Program-made: the position numbers and the translations under genes
Part shown: piece by piece, positions 48,495 through 56,354 of the stretch
How the letters are laid out: the number at the start of each line of letters is the position of its first letter
Position numbering within the stretch: the first letter of the stretch is position 1
Assembly: GCA_963850915.1 (NCBI GenBank)
Contig: CAWKND010000010.1
Span: 310,001 to 374,000, forward strand
DNA: 64,000 bases
Direction of reading: 5' to 3'
DNA from: CAVTWH01 sp963850915
GTDB lineage: Bacteria; Actinomycetota; Actinomycetes; Mycobacteriales; Micromonosporaceae
The notes under the pieces: generated by a model
Told to the model about the DNA's origin: nothing
Database searches by the model: none
The model's input: only the letters and a program-made list of their open reading frames with translations

Positions 48495-48857
48495 ATGGCT
48501 ACCCAGACGCTGACCGCGGCGAACTTCGGCGAGGTTACCGGCGGCGACGGAATCGTTCTCGTCGACTTCTGGGCGGAGTGGTGCGGTCCGTGTAAGCGGT
48601 TCGCTCCCACCTACGAGAAGTCCTCCGAGGAGCACCCCAACATCGTCTTCGGCAAGGTGGACACTGAGGCTGAGCAGGAGCTCGCCGCGCAGTTCCAGAT
48701 CCAGTCGATCCCGACGATCATGGCGATCCGGGACGGTGTGATCGTCTTCGAGCAGGCCGGCGCGCTGCCCCCGTCCGCACTCGAGCAGCTGATCAGCGCT
48801 GTCGAGGGGCTGGACATGGCAGAGGTACGCGCCCAGGTCTCCGACCAGACCGCCTGA
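48495..48857 (+). CDS. trx: Thioredoxin
   Basis: A 120-residue classical thioredoxin. VLVDFWAEWCGPCKRFAPTYEK carries the WCGPC active site, and QSIPTIMAIRDG has the cis-Pro. ATG 48495 is preceded by GGAGA. It reduces cytoplasmic disulfides using thioredoxin reductase, which is not in this window. It ends at a clear terminator hairpin. Confidence 0.95.
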   Translation: MATQTLTAANFGEVTGGDGIVLVDFWAEWCGPCKRFAPTYEKSSEEHPNIVFGKVDTEAEQELAAQFQIQSIPTIMAIRDGVIVFEQAGALPPSALEQLISAVEGLDMAEVRAQVSDQTA

Positions 48858-48871
48858 TCTTTCTTCCTCCA

Positions 48872-48902
48872 CAGCCCGGCGCGATCCTTTCGTGCCGGGC
48901 TG
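48872..48902. terminator. Bidirectional hairpin terminator
   Basis: Perfect 9-bp arms CAGCCCGGC/GCCGGGCTG (48872-48880 and 48894-48902) with a 13-nt loop, between thioredoxin and the convergent reductase gene. Confidence 0.75.
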
Positions 48903-48906
48903 CTGG

Positions 48907-49329
48907 CTATGCGGGGTCGAGGTCGATCCGGATGGTCATCGGGGTACTCGCCATCAACCGGCCGATCGCCGCGTCCCACTGGTACGGCAGGGTGCGGCCA
49001 CGGGCGACCGGGTCGTCCTCGGGTAGCGGCAGGGCGGTACCCGAGCGCCACACCCGGTGCACCTTGACCCGTACCCGTGGCTGGGCGAGCAGGTTGCGGA
49101 CGTAGTCGGCCTGCGTCCCGTGCGCGGCCACCAGCCAGAACGTGTCTGCGGTCGGGCCGTCGGTCAGGCCGTTGCCGACCGGTGTGTAGCGCGGCTTGCC
49201 AGAGCGCCGGCCGGTCGTCTCCAGCAGTACGAACGCCCGGGGCGCGAAGCCGTGCCGCAGGCCGAACCGGACCAGCCGGTTGTTCACCCACTCCAGGGTG
49301 GTCATCACGCGGTACTTGCGGGTGTGCAC
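48907..49329 (-). CDS. Deazaflavin (F420)-dependent nitroreductase/quinone reductase-family protein
   Basis: A 140-residue split-barrel protein of the Ddn family. FVLLETTGRRSGKPRYTPVGNGL is the F420-phosphate binding segment, FWLVAAHGTQADYVRNLLAQPRVRVKV the following strands, and a short C-terminal part completes it. Such enzymes use F420H2 to reduce quinones or nitro compounds. The start may be GTG 49329 or ATG 49305. Confidence 0.85.
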   Translation of the reverse strand: MHTRKYRVMTTLEWVNNRLVRFGLRHGFAPRAFVLLETTGRRSGKPRYTPVGNGLTDGPTADTFWLVAAHGTQADYVRNLLAQPRVRVKVHRVWRSGTALPLPEDDPVARGRTLPYQWDAAIGRLMASTPMTIRIDLDPA

Positions 49330-49413
49330 GCCCTGTTTCTAGTCCTCGCGTCTGCACACTTCCAGTCCTCGCGTCGCCGGTTCCAGTCTCGCCTCTCGGT
49401 CGGATGAACCGGG

Positions 49414-49442
49414 TTGACCCGTGCTCGTACAGGTGTGCTAAT
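49414..49442 (+). promoter_or_regulatory. Promoter of Rv2578c-like gene
   Basis: TTGACC (49414-49419), 17 bp, GCTAAT (49437-49442). The predicted transcript starts at or next to the ATG at 49450, so the mRNA would be leaderless. Confidence 0.6.
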
Positions 49443-49449
49443 CTTCGCC

Positions 49450-50544
49450 ATGCGCTGGGATGGTCAACGGATTGAGCCGGAGGCCGATGCGGCGCGGGCG
49501 GCCCCACCCTTGCCGCTCGCGCCGCCCCTGGCGTCCAACCCCGCCACCGCTCCCGCTTCGCAGGCGGCACTGCCGTTGGTGATTCCCGGCGCGGTGGTAC
49601 GCACCTTCGACACCCCTGGCTTCGCCGGGATGACGTTCTACGAGATCCGGGCAAAGTCGATCATCAACAAGGTGCCCGGCACCTCGAAGGTGCCGTTCAG
49701 CCGCACGATCAATCCCTACCGGGGCTGCTCGCACGCGTGCACCTACTGCTTCGCCCGCAACACCCACACCTATCTCGACCTCGACTCGGGACACGACTTC
49801 GACTCCAAGATCGTCGTCAAGGTCAACGCAGGCGAACTGCTTCGCCACGAACTCGCCGCGCCGCGCTGGTCCGGCGAGCCGATCGCCATGGGCACCAACG
49901 TGGATGTCTACCAGCGGGCCGAGGGGCGTTACCGGCTGATGCCACCGATCCTGGCGGCGCTGCGCGACTTCGCGAACCCGTTCTCCATCCTCACCAAGGG
50001 CACGCTGATCCTGCGCGATCTGCCACTGCTCCTCGAGGCGGCGAGCGTGACCCAGGTCAGCCTCGCCGTCTCGGTGGGCTGCGTGGACGAGGGCGTCTGG
50101 CGGGCGGCCGAGCCGGGTACCCCGTCACCACGGCGTCGACTGGACGCCGTCCGGCAGCTCACCGACGCCGGCTTCGACGTGGCCGTACTCATGGCGCCGA
50201 TCCTGCCCGGGCTCTCCGACTCCACCGAGTCGATCGAGGAGACGGTGGCCGCGATTGCCGAGTCTGGTGCGATCTCGGTGACGCCGCTACCACTGAACCT
50301 GCGCACCGGCGCCCGCGAGTGGTACCTGAGCTGGCTGACGGCGAGCCGGCCGGAGCTCGTACCCCGCTACCGGGAACTGTTCGGGCGGGGCGCCTACTCC
50401 CCCGAGTCCTACCAGCGGGAGGTCACCGCGCGGGTACGGCTGGCTGCCCGGCGCTTCGGCGTGGGCTCGGCCGGCCCGCGGCAGGCGCGGCTGATTCCGT
50501 TGCCGGACAAGGCAGAGCCGCCCGTCCAGCTGACCCTGCTGTGA
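49450..50544 (+). CDS. Rv2578c-family radical SAM protein
   Basis: A 364-residue protein from ATG 49450, the expected transcription start. INPYRGCSHACTYCFARNTHTYLD carries the CxxxCxxC cluster motif and the typical Arg/Tyr context of SPL-like radical SAM proteins, and FDSKIVVKVNAGELLRHEL, AMGTNVDVYQ and ILTKGTLILRD follow. Homologues in mycobacteria (Rv2578c) are uncharacterised but resemble spore photoproduct lyase-related DNA enzymes. The N-terminal 60 residues are variable and Ala/Pro-rich. Confidence 0.9.
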   Translation: MRWDGQRIEPEADAARAAPPLPLAPPLASNPATAPASQAALPLVIPGAVVRTFDTPGFAGMTFYEIRAKSIINKVPGTSKVPFSRTINPYRGCSHACTYCFARNTHTYLDLDSGHDFDSKIVVKVNAGELLRHELAAPRWSGEPIAMGTNVDVYQRAEGRYRLMPPILAALRDFANPFSILTKGTLILRDLPLLLEAASVTQVSLAVSVGCVDEGVWRAAEPGTPSPRRRLDAVRQLTDAGFDVAVLMAPILPGLSDSTESIEETVAAIAESGAISVTPLPLNLRTGAREWYLSWLTASRPELVPRYRELFGRGAYSPESYQREVTARVRLAARRFGVGSAGPRQARLIPLPDKAEPPVQLTLL

Positions 50545-50572
50545 GACCGGATGCCCAGGCCGGTTCACGAGG

Positions 50573-50578
50573 TAGCGT
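50573..50578 (+). promoter_or_regulatory. -10 box of CoA-binding protein gene (leaderless)
   Basis: TAGCGT ends 6 nt before the GTG at 50585. Confidence 0.45.
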
Positions 50579-50584
50579 CGAAGG

Positions 50585-50989
50585 GTGCGTACCCCCGAAC
50601 AGATCCTGCGCGACTCGGTGACCATCGCAGTCGTCGGTGCTTCCCGGCACGAGGGCAAGACGGCCTACGCGGTACCGCTGCAGATGAAGCTCAAAGGCTG
50701 GCAGATCATCCCGGTCAACCCGTACGCGGACACGATCTTCAGCGAGAAGTGCTACCCGACGCTGGCGGACATCCCGTTCCCGGTCGACCTGGTCAACGTG
50801 TTCCGGCCCAGCGAGCAGACCCCGCCGGTGGCCCGGGCTGCGGTCGCCATCGGCGCCAAGGCGCTCTGGTTGCAGCAGGGCATCGCCTCGGCGGAGTCGC
50901 GGGCCATCGCCGAGGCGGCCGGACTGGACTACGTCGAAGACCACTGCATCGCGGTGGAGCGGGCCATCCGCGCCCTCACCCGCAACTAG
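50585..50989 (+). CDS. CoA-binding-domain protein (YccU-like)
   Basis: A 134-residue Rossmann protein. TIAVVGASRHEGKTAYAVPLQMKLKGWQIIPVNPY is the CoA-binding loop and the first strands, and VDLVNVFRPSEQTPPVARAAV and LWLQQGIASAESRAIAEAAGLDYVEDHCIAVE complete the domain. Stand-alone members are of unknown role, perhaps in acyl-CoA sensing or metabolism. Confidence 0.92.
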   Translation: MRTPEQILRDSVTIAVVGASRHEGKTAYAVPLQMKLKGWQIIPVNPYADTIFSEKCYPTLADIPFPVDLVNVFRPSEQTPPVARAAVAIGAKALWLQQGIASAESRAIAEAAGLDYVEDHCIAVERAIRALTRN

Positions 50990-51058
50990 GCTCTGCGCTC
51001 GCCCGACCTGCGCTTTCGGGCGATATTCAGGCTGGTACCAGCCGGATACTCTCGCGTT

Positions 51059-51888
51059 GTGCCCCCGCCCGATCCCCGCCGCCGAGCCGTCGTCAACGGC
51101 CTGATCGGGCTGGCCGGGTTGGCGCTCGGCGCCGCTCTGGTGCTGTTCGTGGTGATCGTCGAGCACCGCAGCCTGCGCAGTATTTTGCCACTACCAGTGC
51201 CGCTGATTCTTCAATGCGTGGCTGCTGCCCTCGAAGCGCTGGCTGGACCGGGCGCAGGGATACGGCGGCGGCCGCTCCTATGACCCCAAGGAACCCCGGG
51301 ACGTCGCGGTGGCTCCAGGACCGACACCGTACTTCGTGGTCCCGGCACGGCGCGATGCCGGGTTGTTCTGCGGCTCGCTCTGGCTTGCCGCCGGCTGCGT
51401 GCCTACGCGACCGGCTGTCGGTGCAGCCGTCGTCGCACCTGGATCGTCGCTGCGCTCTTCGCCCTGGCTGCGCTGTACGTGACGGTGATAGCTGATGCTC
51501 GGGCGGCCCGACATCCGGCTCTATCCCGACCGGGTGCGAGCTGCGCGGGCTTCTGGCGACCCAGGTCGTGCCGTGGGAGGCGTTCAGTACCAACGTCACG
51601 CCGTGGACATCCGTACCGCTCGGCGCATACCTGCGTTCGGAGTTTCTCTGGTTCCCGGTCGCGCGTCCGGAGCTGGTGACCGGCGGGCGGCGGAGCACCC
51701 GGAAGCTGTTCGGCGTGCCGTACCGGGGTCTGGCGGTGGCGCCGAAGTACCTGGCGGACGCGATCGTCGAGTACATCACGCAGCCGGAGTACCGGGCCGG
51801 GATCGGTACCGAGGCGGAGGCGCGGCGCTTCCGCGAGCAGCGGGCGCAGCGGGTCGCCGCCCATCCGCTGCCGGCAGCCGCCAACTGA
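51059..51888 (+). pseudogene. Decayed membrane protein with PH-like domain
   Basis: Fragments of one gene appear in successive frames. A first helix follows GTG 51059 (AVVNGLIGLAGLALGAALVLFVVIVEHRSL) and stops at 51283. A DPKEPRDVAVAPG-like stretch, a second helix (WIVAALFALAALYVTVIAD) and RPDIRLYPDR follow in other frames. The C-terminal part from about 51568 (MPWEAFSTNVTPWTS ... LFGVPYRGLAVAPKYLADAIVEYI) is intact to 51888. At least three indels are needed. A TACTCT box 6 nt before the GTG is retained, so decay looks recent. Confidence 0.75.
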
Positions 51889-51977
51889 GGACAGTGCACT
51901 GAACGTCGGATGGTGCGTGGTTGGTACAGCTGTCTACTGTGTACCAGCCCCCACCCGCCCCGCCGACTGGAGCGCGC

Positions 51978-52499
51978 ATGAGTGACCGGTACATCGCCCC
52001 GCACAACGTGATCAGCCGTGCCGGTGCCGGTGTGGTTGGCGGGATCGCCGGTGGCGTGCTGCTCGGGCTGGCGCTCTGGGCCCTCGGCGACCTGGACGAC
52101 ATGGGCCGGCTGGCCGGTGCGCACACCATCGCCGCCTCGTGGGTACTGCACGTGGTCATCTGCGCGGTGGCCGGTGCGCTGTACGGGGTGCTCTTCGGTC
52201 GGGTGGTGGCCGGGACGGTACCGGCGATCGGCGTCGGCATCGTCTTCGGTGCGCTGCTGTGGGTCGTGATCCGGCTGGTGGCGGTACCGGTGGCCACCAG
52301 CGGGCGGTACTTCGCGATCGACACGGAGCTGGTCAGCCTGGCGGCGTTCGCGGTATTCGGTGTCGTACTCGGACTGATCTACGCCGAGACCGGCCCGAAG
52401 CGCAACTGGCGCCGCTACAGCCGCCAGCAGCTGGATGTGGTCTACGCGGTGCCCAAGGCCCGGCGCTCCCGCCGCCGTCGCCGCGACGATGACGACTAG
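51978..52499 (+). CDS. Hypothetical four-helix membrane protein
   Basis: A 173-residue protein from ATG 51978. Helices are at about 15-35, 52-72, 78-100 and 118-140, with Gly/Ala small-residue packing motifs (AGVVGGIAGGVLLGLAL). The C-terminal tail is basic then acidic (ARRSRRRRRDDDD). It overlaps the stop codon of the convergent acyl-CoA dehydrogenase by 4 bp. The function is unknown. Confidence 0.78.
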   Translation: MSDRYIAPHNVISRAGAGVVGGIAGGVLLGLALWALGDLDDMGRLAGAHTIAASWVLHVVICAVAGALYGVLFGRVVAGTVPAIGVGIVFGALLWVVIRLVAVPVATSGRYFAIDTELVSLAAFAVFGVVLGLIYAETGPKRNWRRYSRQQLDVVYAVPKARRSRRRRRDDDD

Positions 52500-53686
52500 G
52501 CCCGGTACTCGCGCAGCAGGCCGCGGGAGATGATCGTCTTCTGGATCTCCGAGGTACCCTCGCCGATCAACAGGAACGGCGCCTCCCGCATCAGCCGCTC
52601 GATCTCGTACTCCTTGGAGTAGCCGTAGCCGCCGTGGATGCGGAACGCCTCCTGTACCACTTCGACGCAGTACTCGGAGGCCAGCAGCTTGGCCATCCCC
52701 GCCTCGACATCGTTGCGCTGCCCGGAGTCCTTCAGCCGGGCGGCGTTGACCACGAGCGCGTGCGCGGCCTCGATCTTGGTGGCCATCTCGGCGAGCTTGA
52801 ACGCGATGGCCTGGTGCTGGTAGAGCGGCTGGCCGAAGGTGTGCCGCTGCTGCGCGTACCCGATGGCGAGTTCGAACGCGCGCAGCGAGATGCCGCAGGC
52901 GCGGGCGGCCACGTTCACCCGGCCCACCTCGATGCCGTCCATCATCTGGTAGAAGCCCTTGCCGGGGACGCCGCCGAGTAGCGCCGCCGCCCCGACAGCG
53001 TGGTCGTCGAGGATCATCTCGGTGGTCTCGACCCCCTTGTACCCCATCTTCTCGATCTTGCCTGGGATGGTGAGTCCGGGCGCTGTCTCGCCGAAGCCGG
53101 GCTCCTTCTCCAGCAGGAACGTGCTCATGTTGCCGTAGACCGATTCTGCGCCGAGCTCCGTCTTGACGAGCGTCGCCACGACGGATGAGTACCCGCCGTT
53201 GGTGAGCCACATCTTCTGTCCATTGAGGACATAGCCGTCGCCACGCGGTACCGCCTTCGAGCGGATCGCTGACACGTCGGAGCCACAGCCCGGCTCGGAC
53301 ATGGAGAAGGCGCCCCGGACTTCGCCGGTGGCCATGCGGGGTAGCAGGCGCTGCTTCTGCTCAGCCGTCCCGTGCTGGGTGACCAGGTAGGCCACGATGA
53401 AGTGGGTGTTCACGATGCCGGAGATGGACATCCAGCCCCGGGACAGCTCCTCGACCACGAGGGCGTACGTGAGCAGGGACTCGCCGAGGCCGCCGTACTC
53501 CTCGTCGATGGTCAACCCGAACAGGCCCAGTTCACGCATGCCCGCGACGATGTCGGCCGGGTAGGTGTCGGCGTGCTCCAGCGCCTGGGCGTGCGGGATG
53601 ATCTCCTTGTCCACGAACGCCCGGACGGTCTCCAGGATGGCGCGCTGTTCGTCGGAGAGACCAGGCGTCCGGGCCAGTCGGGGCAT
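52496..53686 (-). CDS. Acyl-CoA dehydrogenase
   Basis: A 396-residue FAD enzyme from ATG 53686 with GGAGG 7 nt upstream. FSMSEPGCGSDVSAIRSKAV and WLTNGGYSS bind substrate and FAD, and RHTFGQPLYQHQAIAFKLAEM and LASEYCVEVVQEAFRIHGGYGYSKEYEIERLMREA carry the second FAD site and the catalytic-base region. It resembles the Streptomyces dehydrogenase found with MaoC and CoA-lyase genes, whose proposed role is methylsuccinyl-CoA oxidation in the ethylmalonyl-CoA pathway. The CoA lyase is 750 bp away, with a DUF4190 gene between. Confidence 0.92.
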   Translation of the reverse strand: MPRLARTPGLSDEQRAILETVRAFVDKEIIPHAQALEHADTYPADIVAGMRELGLFGLTIDEEYGGLGESLLTYALVVEELSRGWMSISGIVNTHFIVAYLVTQHGTAEQKQRLLPRMATGEVRGAFSMSEPGCGSDVSAIRSKAVPRGDGYVLNGQKMWLTNGGYSSVVATLVKTELGAESVYGNMSTFLLEKEPGFGETAPGLTIPGKIEKMGYKGVETTEMILDDHAVGAAALLGGVPGKGFYQMMDGIEVGRVNVAARACGISLRAFELAIGYAQQRHTFGQPLYQHQAIAFKLAEMATKIEAAHALVVNAARLKDSGQRNDVEAGMAKLLASEYCVEVVQEAFRIHGGYGYSKEYEIERLMREAPFLLIGEGTSEIQKTIISRGLLREYRA

Positions 53687-53700
53687 CGATGCCTCCAGGC

Positions 53701-53714
53701 TTACTGAGCGGTAA
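53701..53714. promoter_or_regulatory. Candidate TetR-type operator at acyl-CoA dehydrogenase
   Basis: TTAC-TGAGCG-GTAA, an interrupted palindrome 14 bp before the dehydrogenase ATG on the minus strand. It is AT-rich against the background and of the type bound by acyl-CoA-responsive TetR regulators. No such regulator gene is adjacent. Confidence 0.5.
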
Positions 53715-53746
53715 TTAAGGCGAGTATTCCGTGGTCGGAGCTGCCC

Positions 53747-53772
53747 GAACAGCCGGTAACAGCCGGCTGTTC
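53747..53772. repeat. Perfect 10-bp inverted repeat
   Basis: GAACAGCCGG-TAACAG-CCGGCTGTTC in the divergent region between the dehydrogenase and DUF4190 genes. It could be an operator for either gene or an mRNA hairpin. Confidence 0.5.
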
Positions 53773-53835
53773 TTGTGAAAACACTCACGGGCGCCGGTGC
53801 GGTACCCTCAGCGGCACCTGAGGGAAGGAACGTCC

Positions 53836-54372
53836 ATGAGCTACCAGGACCCGTACCAGTCCGGGTACGGGCAACAGCAGCCACAACCCGAATACGGGCA
53901 ACAGCCACCGCCCGAATACGGGCAGCAGCCGCCCCCCGGTTACGGGCAGCAACTGCCCCCCGGCTACGGCCCCCAGCCGGGGTACGACCCGGCGTACAAC
54001 CAGCCCTACTCGGGCGGCCCGAGCTACCCGGTAACCGGGGTGCCCGGACAGGTACCGGCGCCGTACATGGGTCCCATGGTCATCGCTCCGCCCGCACCCA
54101 CCAACACGATGGCCATCCTGGCGCTGGTGTTCGCGTTCGTCTTCCCTCCGCTGGGCATCGTCTTCGGCCACATCGGTCGCAAGCAGTGCAAGGAGCGCGG
54201 CGAGCAGGGTGACGGACTGGCCCTGGCCGGCATGATCGTCGGCTACATCCACACCGGCATCTGGGTACTGCTCTGCGCCTTCTACATCATCTTTGCCGTG
54301 ATCCTGTTCGGCGCCGCGTCGACCTCCTCGAACAACTACGGCGACGTCATCCGCCTGGTCCTCGGCGGCTGA
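53836..54372 (+). CDS. DUF4190-type membrane protein with YGQQ/PPGYG repeats
   Basis: A 178-residue protein from ATG 53836 with GGAA upstream. The first 75 residues are tandem variants of YGQQPPPGYG, a disordered Gln/Pro/Tyr-rich region. Two helices follow (MAILALVFAFVFPPLGIVFGHIGRKQ and GMIVGYIHTGIWVLLCAFYIIF), the DUF4190 module. Similar proteins accumulate in actinobacterial membranes, but their role is unknown. The DNA has a 27-30 bp imperfect repeat in 53860-53990. Confidence 0.85.
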   Translation: MSYQDPYQSGYGQQQPQPEYGQQPPPEYGQQPPPGYGQQLPPGYGPQPGYDPAYNQPYSGGPSYPVTGVPGQVPAPYMGPMVIAPPAPTNTMAILALVFAFVFPPLGIVFGHIGRKQCKERGEQGDGLALAGMIVGYIHTGIWVLLCAFYIIFAVILFGAASTSSNNYGDVIRLVLGG

Positions 54373-54441
54373 CCGCAGCACACTTACCGCCGGCGGGGAG
54401 TCGGGTTTGGAGGCGACCACGACCCCGCCGGCGAAGTCAGC

Positions 54442-55395
54442 TCAGGCTGGCGGCGTGAAGCTCGTCGTCCGCGCCAGCCCGGCCGCCCGGCCCTTCGCGG
54501 CGATCACCAGCGCCATCTTGCGGGACGCCTCGTCGATCATCTCGTCGCCGAGCATCACCGCGCCGAGCCGGCCGCCGCGCTCCGAAGTCGCGTGGTCGTA
54601 CGCGTCGAGGATCAACTCGGCGTGGTCGTAGTCGGCTTGGGCGGGCGAGAACACCTCGTTGGCGGCGTCGATCTGCCCGGGGTGCAGTACCCACTTGCCG
54701 TCGAAGCCGAGCGCAGCCGCGCGCAGGGCCACCTCGCGGAACGCGTCCACGTCCCGGATCTGCAGGAACGGGCCGTCGATGGCCTGCAGGTCGTAGGTGC
54801 GGGCAGCCATCAGGATGCGCATCAGGATGTAGTGGAACGGGTCCCCCGGGTACTCCGGGATCAGGGCGCCGACCACCAGTGACTTCATGTTGATCGAGGC
54901 CATGAAGTCGGCCGGCCCGAAGATGATCGTCTCCAGCCGGGCCGACGAGCCGGCGATGGCGTCCACGTTGACCAGGCCCTTGGCGTTCTCGATCTGCGCC
55001 TCGATGCCGATCCCGCCGACCGGCAGGCCGACCGCCTTCTCGATCTGGGTGAGGGTGAGGTCGAGCCACTGGACGTGCGCCGGCTCCTGCACCTTGGGCA
55101 GCATGATCGCGTCGAGGTGCTCGCCGGCGCCCTCCACGATCTCCACCACGTCCTGGTACGTCCACTGGGTGGTGAGGTCGTTGACGCGTACCACCCGGGC
55201 CTTGCCGGTCCAGTCTCCCGTGGTAAGCGCGCTCACGATGTTCTTGCGGGCGGCCGGCTTGGCCAGCGGCGCGACCGCGTCCTCCAGGTCCAGGAAGACC
55301 ATGTCGGCCGGCAGCCCCTGCGCCTTGTCCAGCATCTTGCCACTGGAGCCGGGGACGGCGAGGCAGGAGCGGCGGGGGTGGCCGGCGGTACCCAT
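54442..55395 (-). CDS. HpcH/HpaI-type CoA ester lyase (malyl/methylmalyl-CoA lyase-like)
   Basis: A 317-residue TIM-barrel lyase from ATG 55395 with AGGAG upstream. RSCLAVPGSSGKMLDKAQGLPADMVFLDLEDAVAP opens the CitE fold, and LPKVQEP, GIGIEAQIENAKGLVN (catalytic Glu region) and FGPADFMASINM (Mg ligand Asp) follow. DGPFLQIRD and KWVLHPGQID complete the active site. With the acyl-CoA dehydrogenase and MaoC genes it suggests a C5-dicarboxyl-CoA branch such as the ethylmalonyl-CoA pathway. Ccr and mutases are not in the window. Confidence 0.92.
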   Translation of the reverse strand: MGTAGHPRRSCLAVPGSSGKMLDKAQGLPADMVFLDLEDAVAPLAKPAARKNIVSALTTGDWTGKARVVRVNDLTTQWTYQDVVEIVEGAGEHLDAIMLPKVQEPAHVQWLDLTLTQIEKAVGLPVGGIGIEAQIENAKGLVNVDAIAGSSARLETIIFGPADFMASINMKSLVVGALIPEYPGDPFHYILMRILMAARTYDLQAIDGPFLQIRDVDAFREVALRAAALGFDGKWVLHPGQIDAANEVFSPAQADYDHAELILDAYDHATSERGGRLGAVMLGDEMIDEASRKMALVIAAKGRAAGLARTTSFTPPA

Positions 55396-55449
55396 GGGCG
55401 TCTCCTGAGGGATGGTTGGCGGCGGACCGTGTGCTATTGCGGGGTACGG

Positions 55450-55455
55450 TAACCT
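55450..55455 (+). promoter_or_regulatory. -10 box of SDR gene (leaderless)
   Basis: TAACCT ends 6 nt before the GTG at 55462. Confidence 0.45.
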
Positions 55456-55461
55456 CGCGCC

Positions 55462-56322
55462 GTGGCCGACGAGAACGAGTCTGTGAACGAATTCACCGCA
55501 TCCGACTACACAGCGGTGGTAACCGGCGCCAACTCCGGAATCGGGCTGGCTGCGGCGGTGGCCCTGGCCCGGCGCGGCGGGCAGATCGCCCTGGTGGGGC
55601 GGGATCAGCGCCGCCTGGACGACGCTCTCTCCACGGTACGGGCGGCAGCCGCCCCAGGCAGTACGGTCGAGCAGTTCCGCGCCGACTTCGCCGACTTCGC
55701 GCAGGTACGGAAGCTGGCTGAGCAGCTTTCCGGCCGGTACCCCCGGATTGATCTGTTGGCCAACAACGCGGGCATCGTGGTGCCGAGCCGGGTGACCACC
55801 GTGGACGGTCACGAACTGACCATCCAGGCCAACCACCTCTCGCCGTTCCTGCTCACCAACCTGCTGCGCGACCGGCTGGCCGGCGGCCGGGTGGTCAACA
55901 CCGCGTCGGCCGCGCACACCGCCGGCCAGCTCGACCCGGCCGACCTGGACAGCGACAAGTTGCCCTACAAGGCCTTCAACATCTACGGCGGCAGCAAGCA
56001 GGCGAACATCATGTTCGCCGCCGAGGCGGCCCGACGCTGGCCGGAGATCTTCTCGACGGCGTACCACCCGGGTGTGGTGCGGACCCGGTTCGGCCGGGAC
56101 AGCAAGATGATCGGCACCTTCTACAAGCTCGCGTTCTTCCTGCGCAGCCCGGAGAAGGGCGCGGACACGCTGCTCTGGCTGGCCACCGAGCCGACCGGGT
56201 CGCTGACCAACGGCGGGTACTACTTCGACCGCAAGCCGGCCAAGCCGAGTGCCCCGACCACCGACCCGGCCCGCGCGGCTGCCCTCTGGACCGCCAGCGA
56301 AGCGGCCGTCGGCCTGACCTGA
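55462..56322 (+). CDS. Short-chain dehydrogenase/reductase (retinol-dehydrogenase-like)
   Basis: A 286-residue Rossmann oxidoreductase. VVTGANSGIGLAAAVALARRGG is the NAD(P)-binding loop, NNAGIV the structural motif, VVNTASAAHT carries the catalytic Ser, and YGGSKQANIMFAAE the catalytic Tyr and Lys. The substrate is unknown. It is divergent from the CoA-ester lyase, with which it could share control. Confidence 0.93.
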   Translation: MADENESVNEFTASDYTAVVTGANSGIGLAAAVALARRGGQIALVGRDQRRLDDALSTVRAAAAPGSTVEQFRADFADFAQVRKLAEQLSGRYPRIDLLANNAGIVVPSRVTTVDGHELTIQANHLSPFLLTNLLRDRLAGGRVVNTASAAHTAGQLDPADLDSDKLPYKAFNIYGGSKQANIMFAAEAARRWPEIFSTAYHPGVVRTRFGRDSKMIGTFYKLAFFLRSPEKGADTLLWLATEPTGSLTNGGYYFDRKPAKPSAPTTDPARAAALWTASEAAVGLT

Positions 56323-56354
56323 GCGTCAGCTGGCCGGGCGCGCCCCGGCCCACG

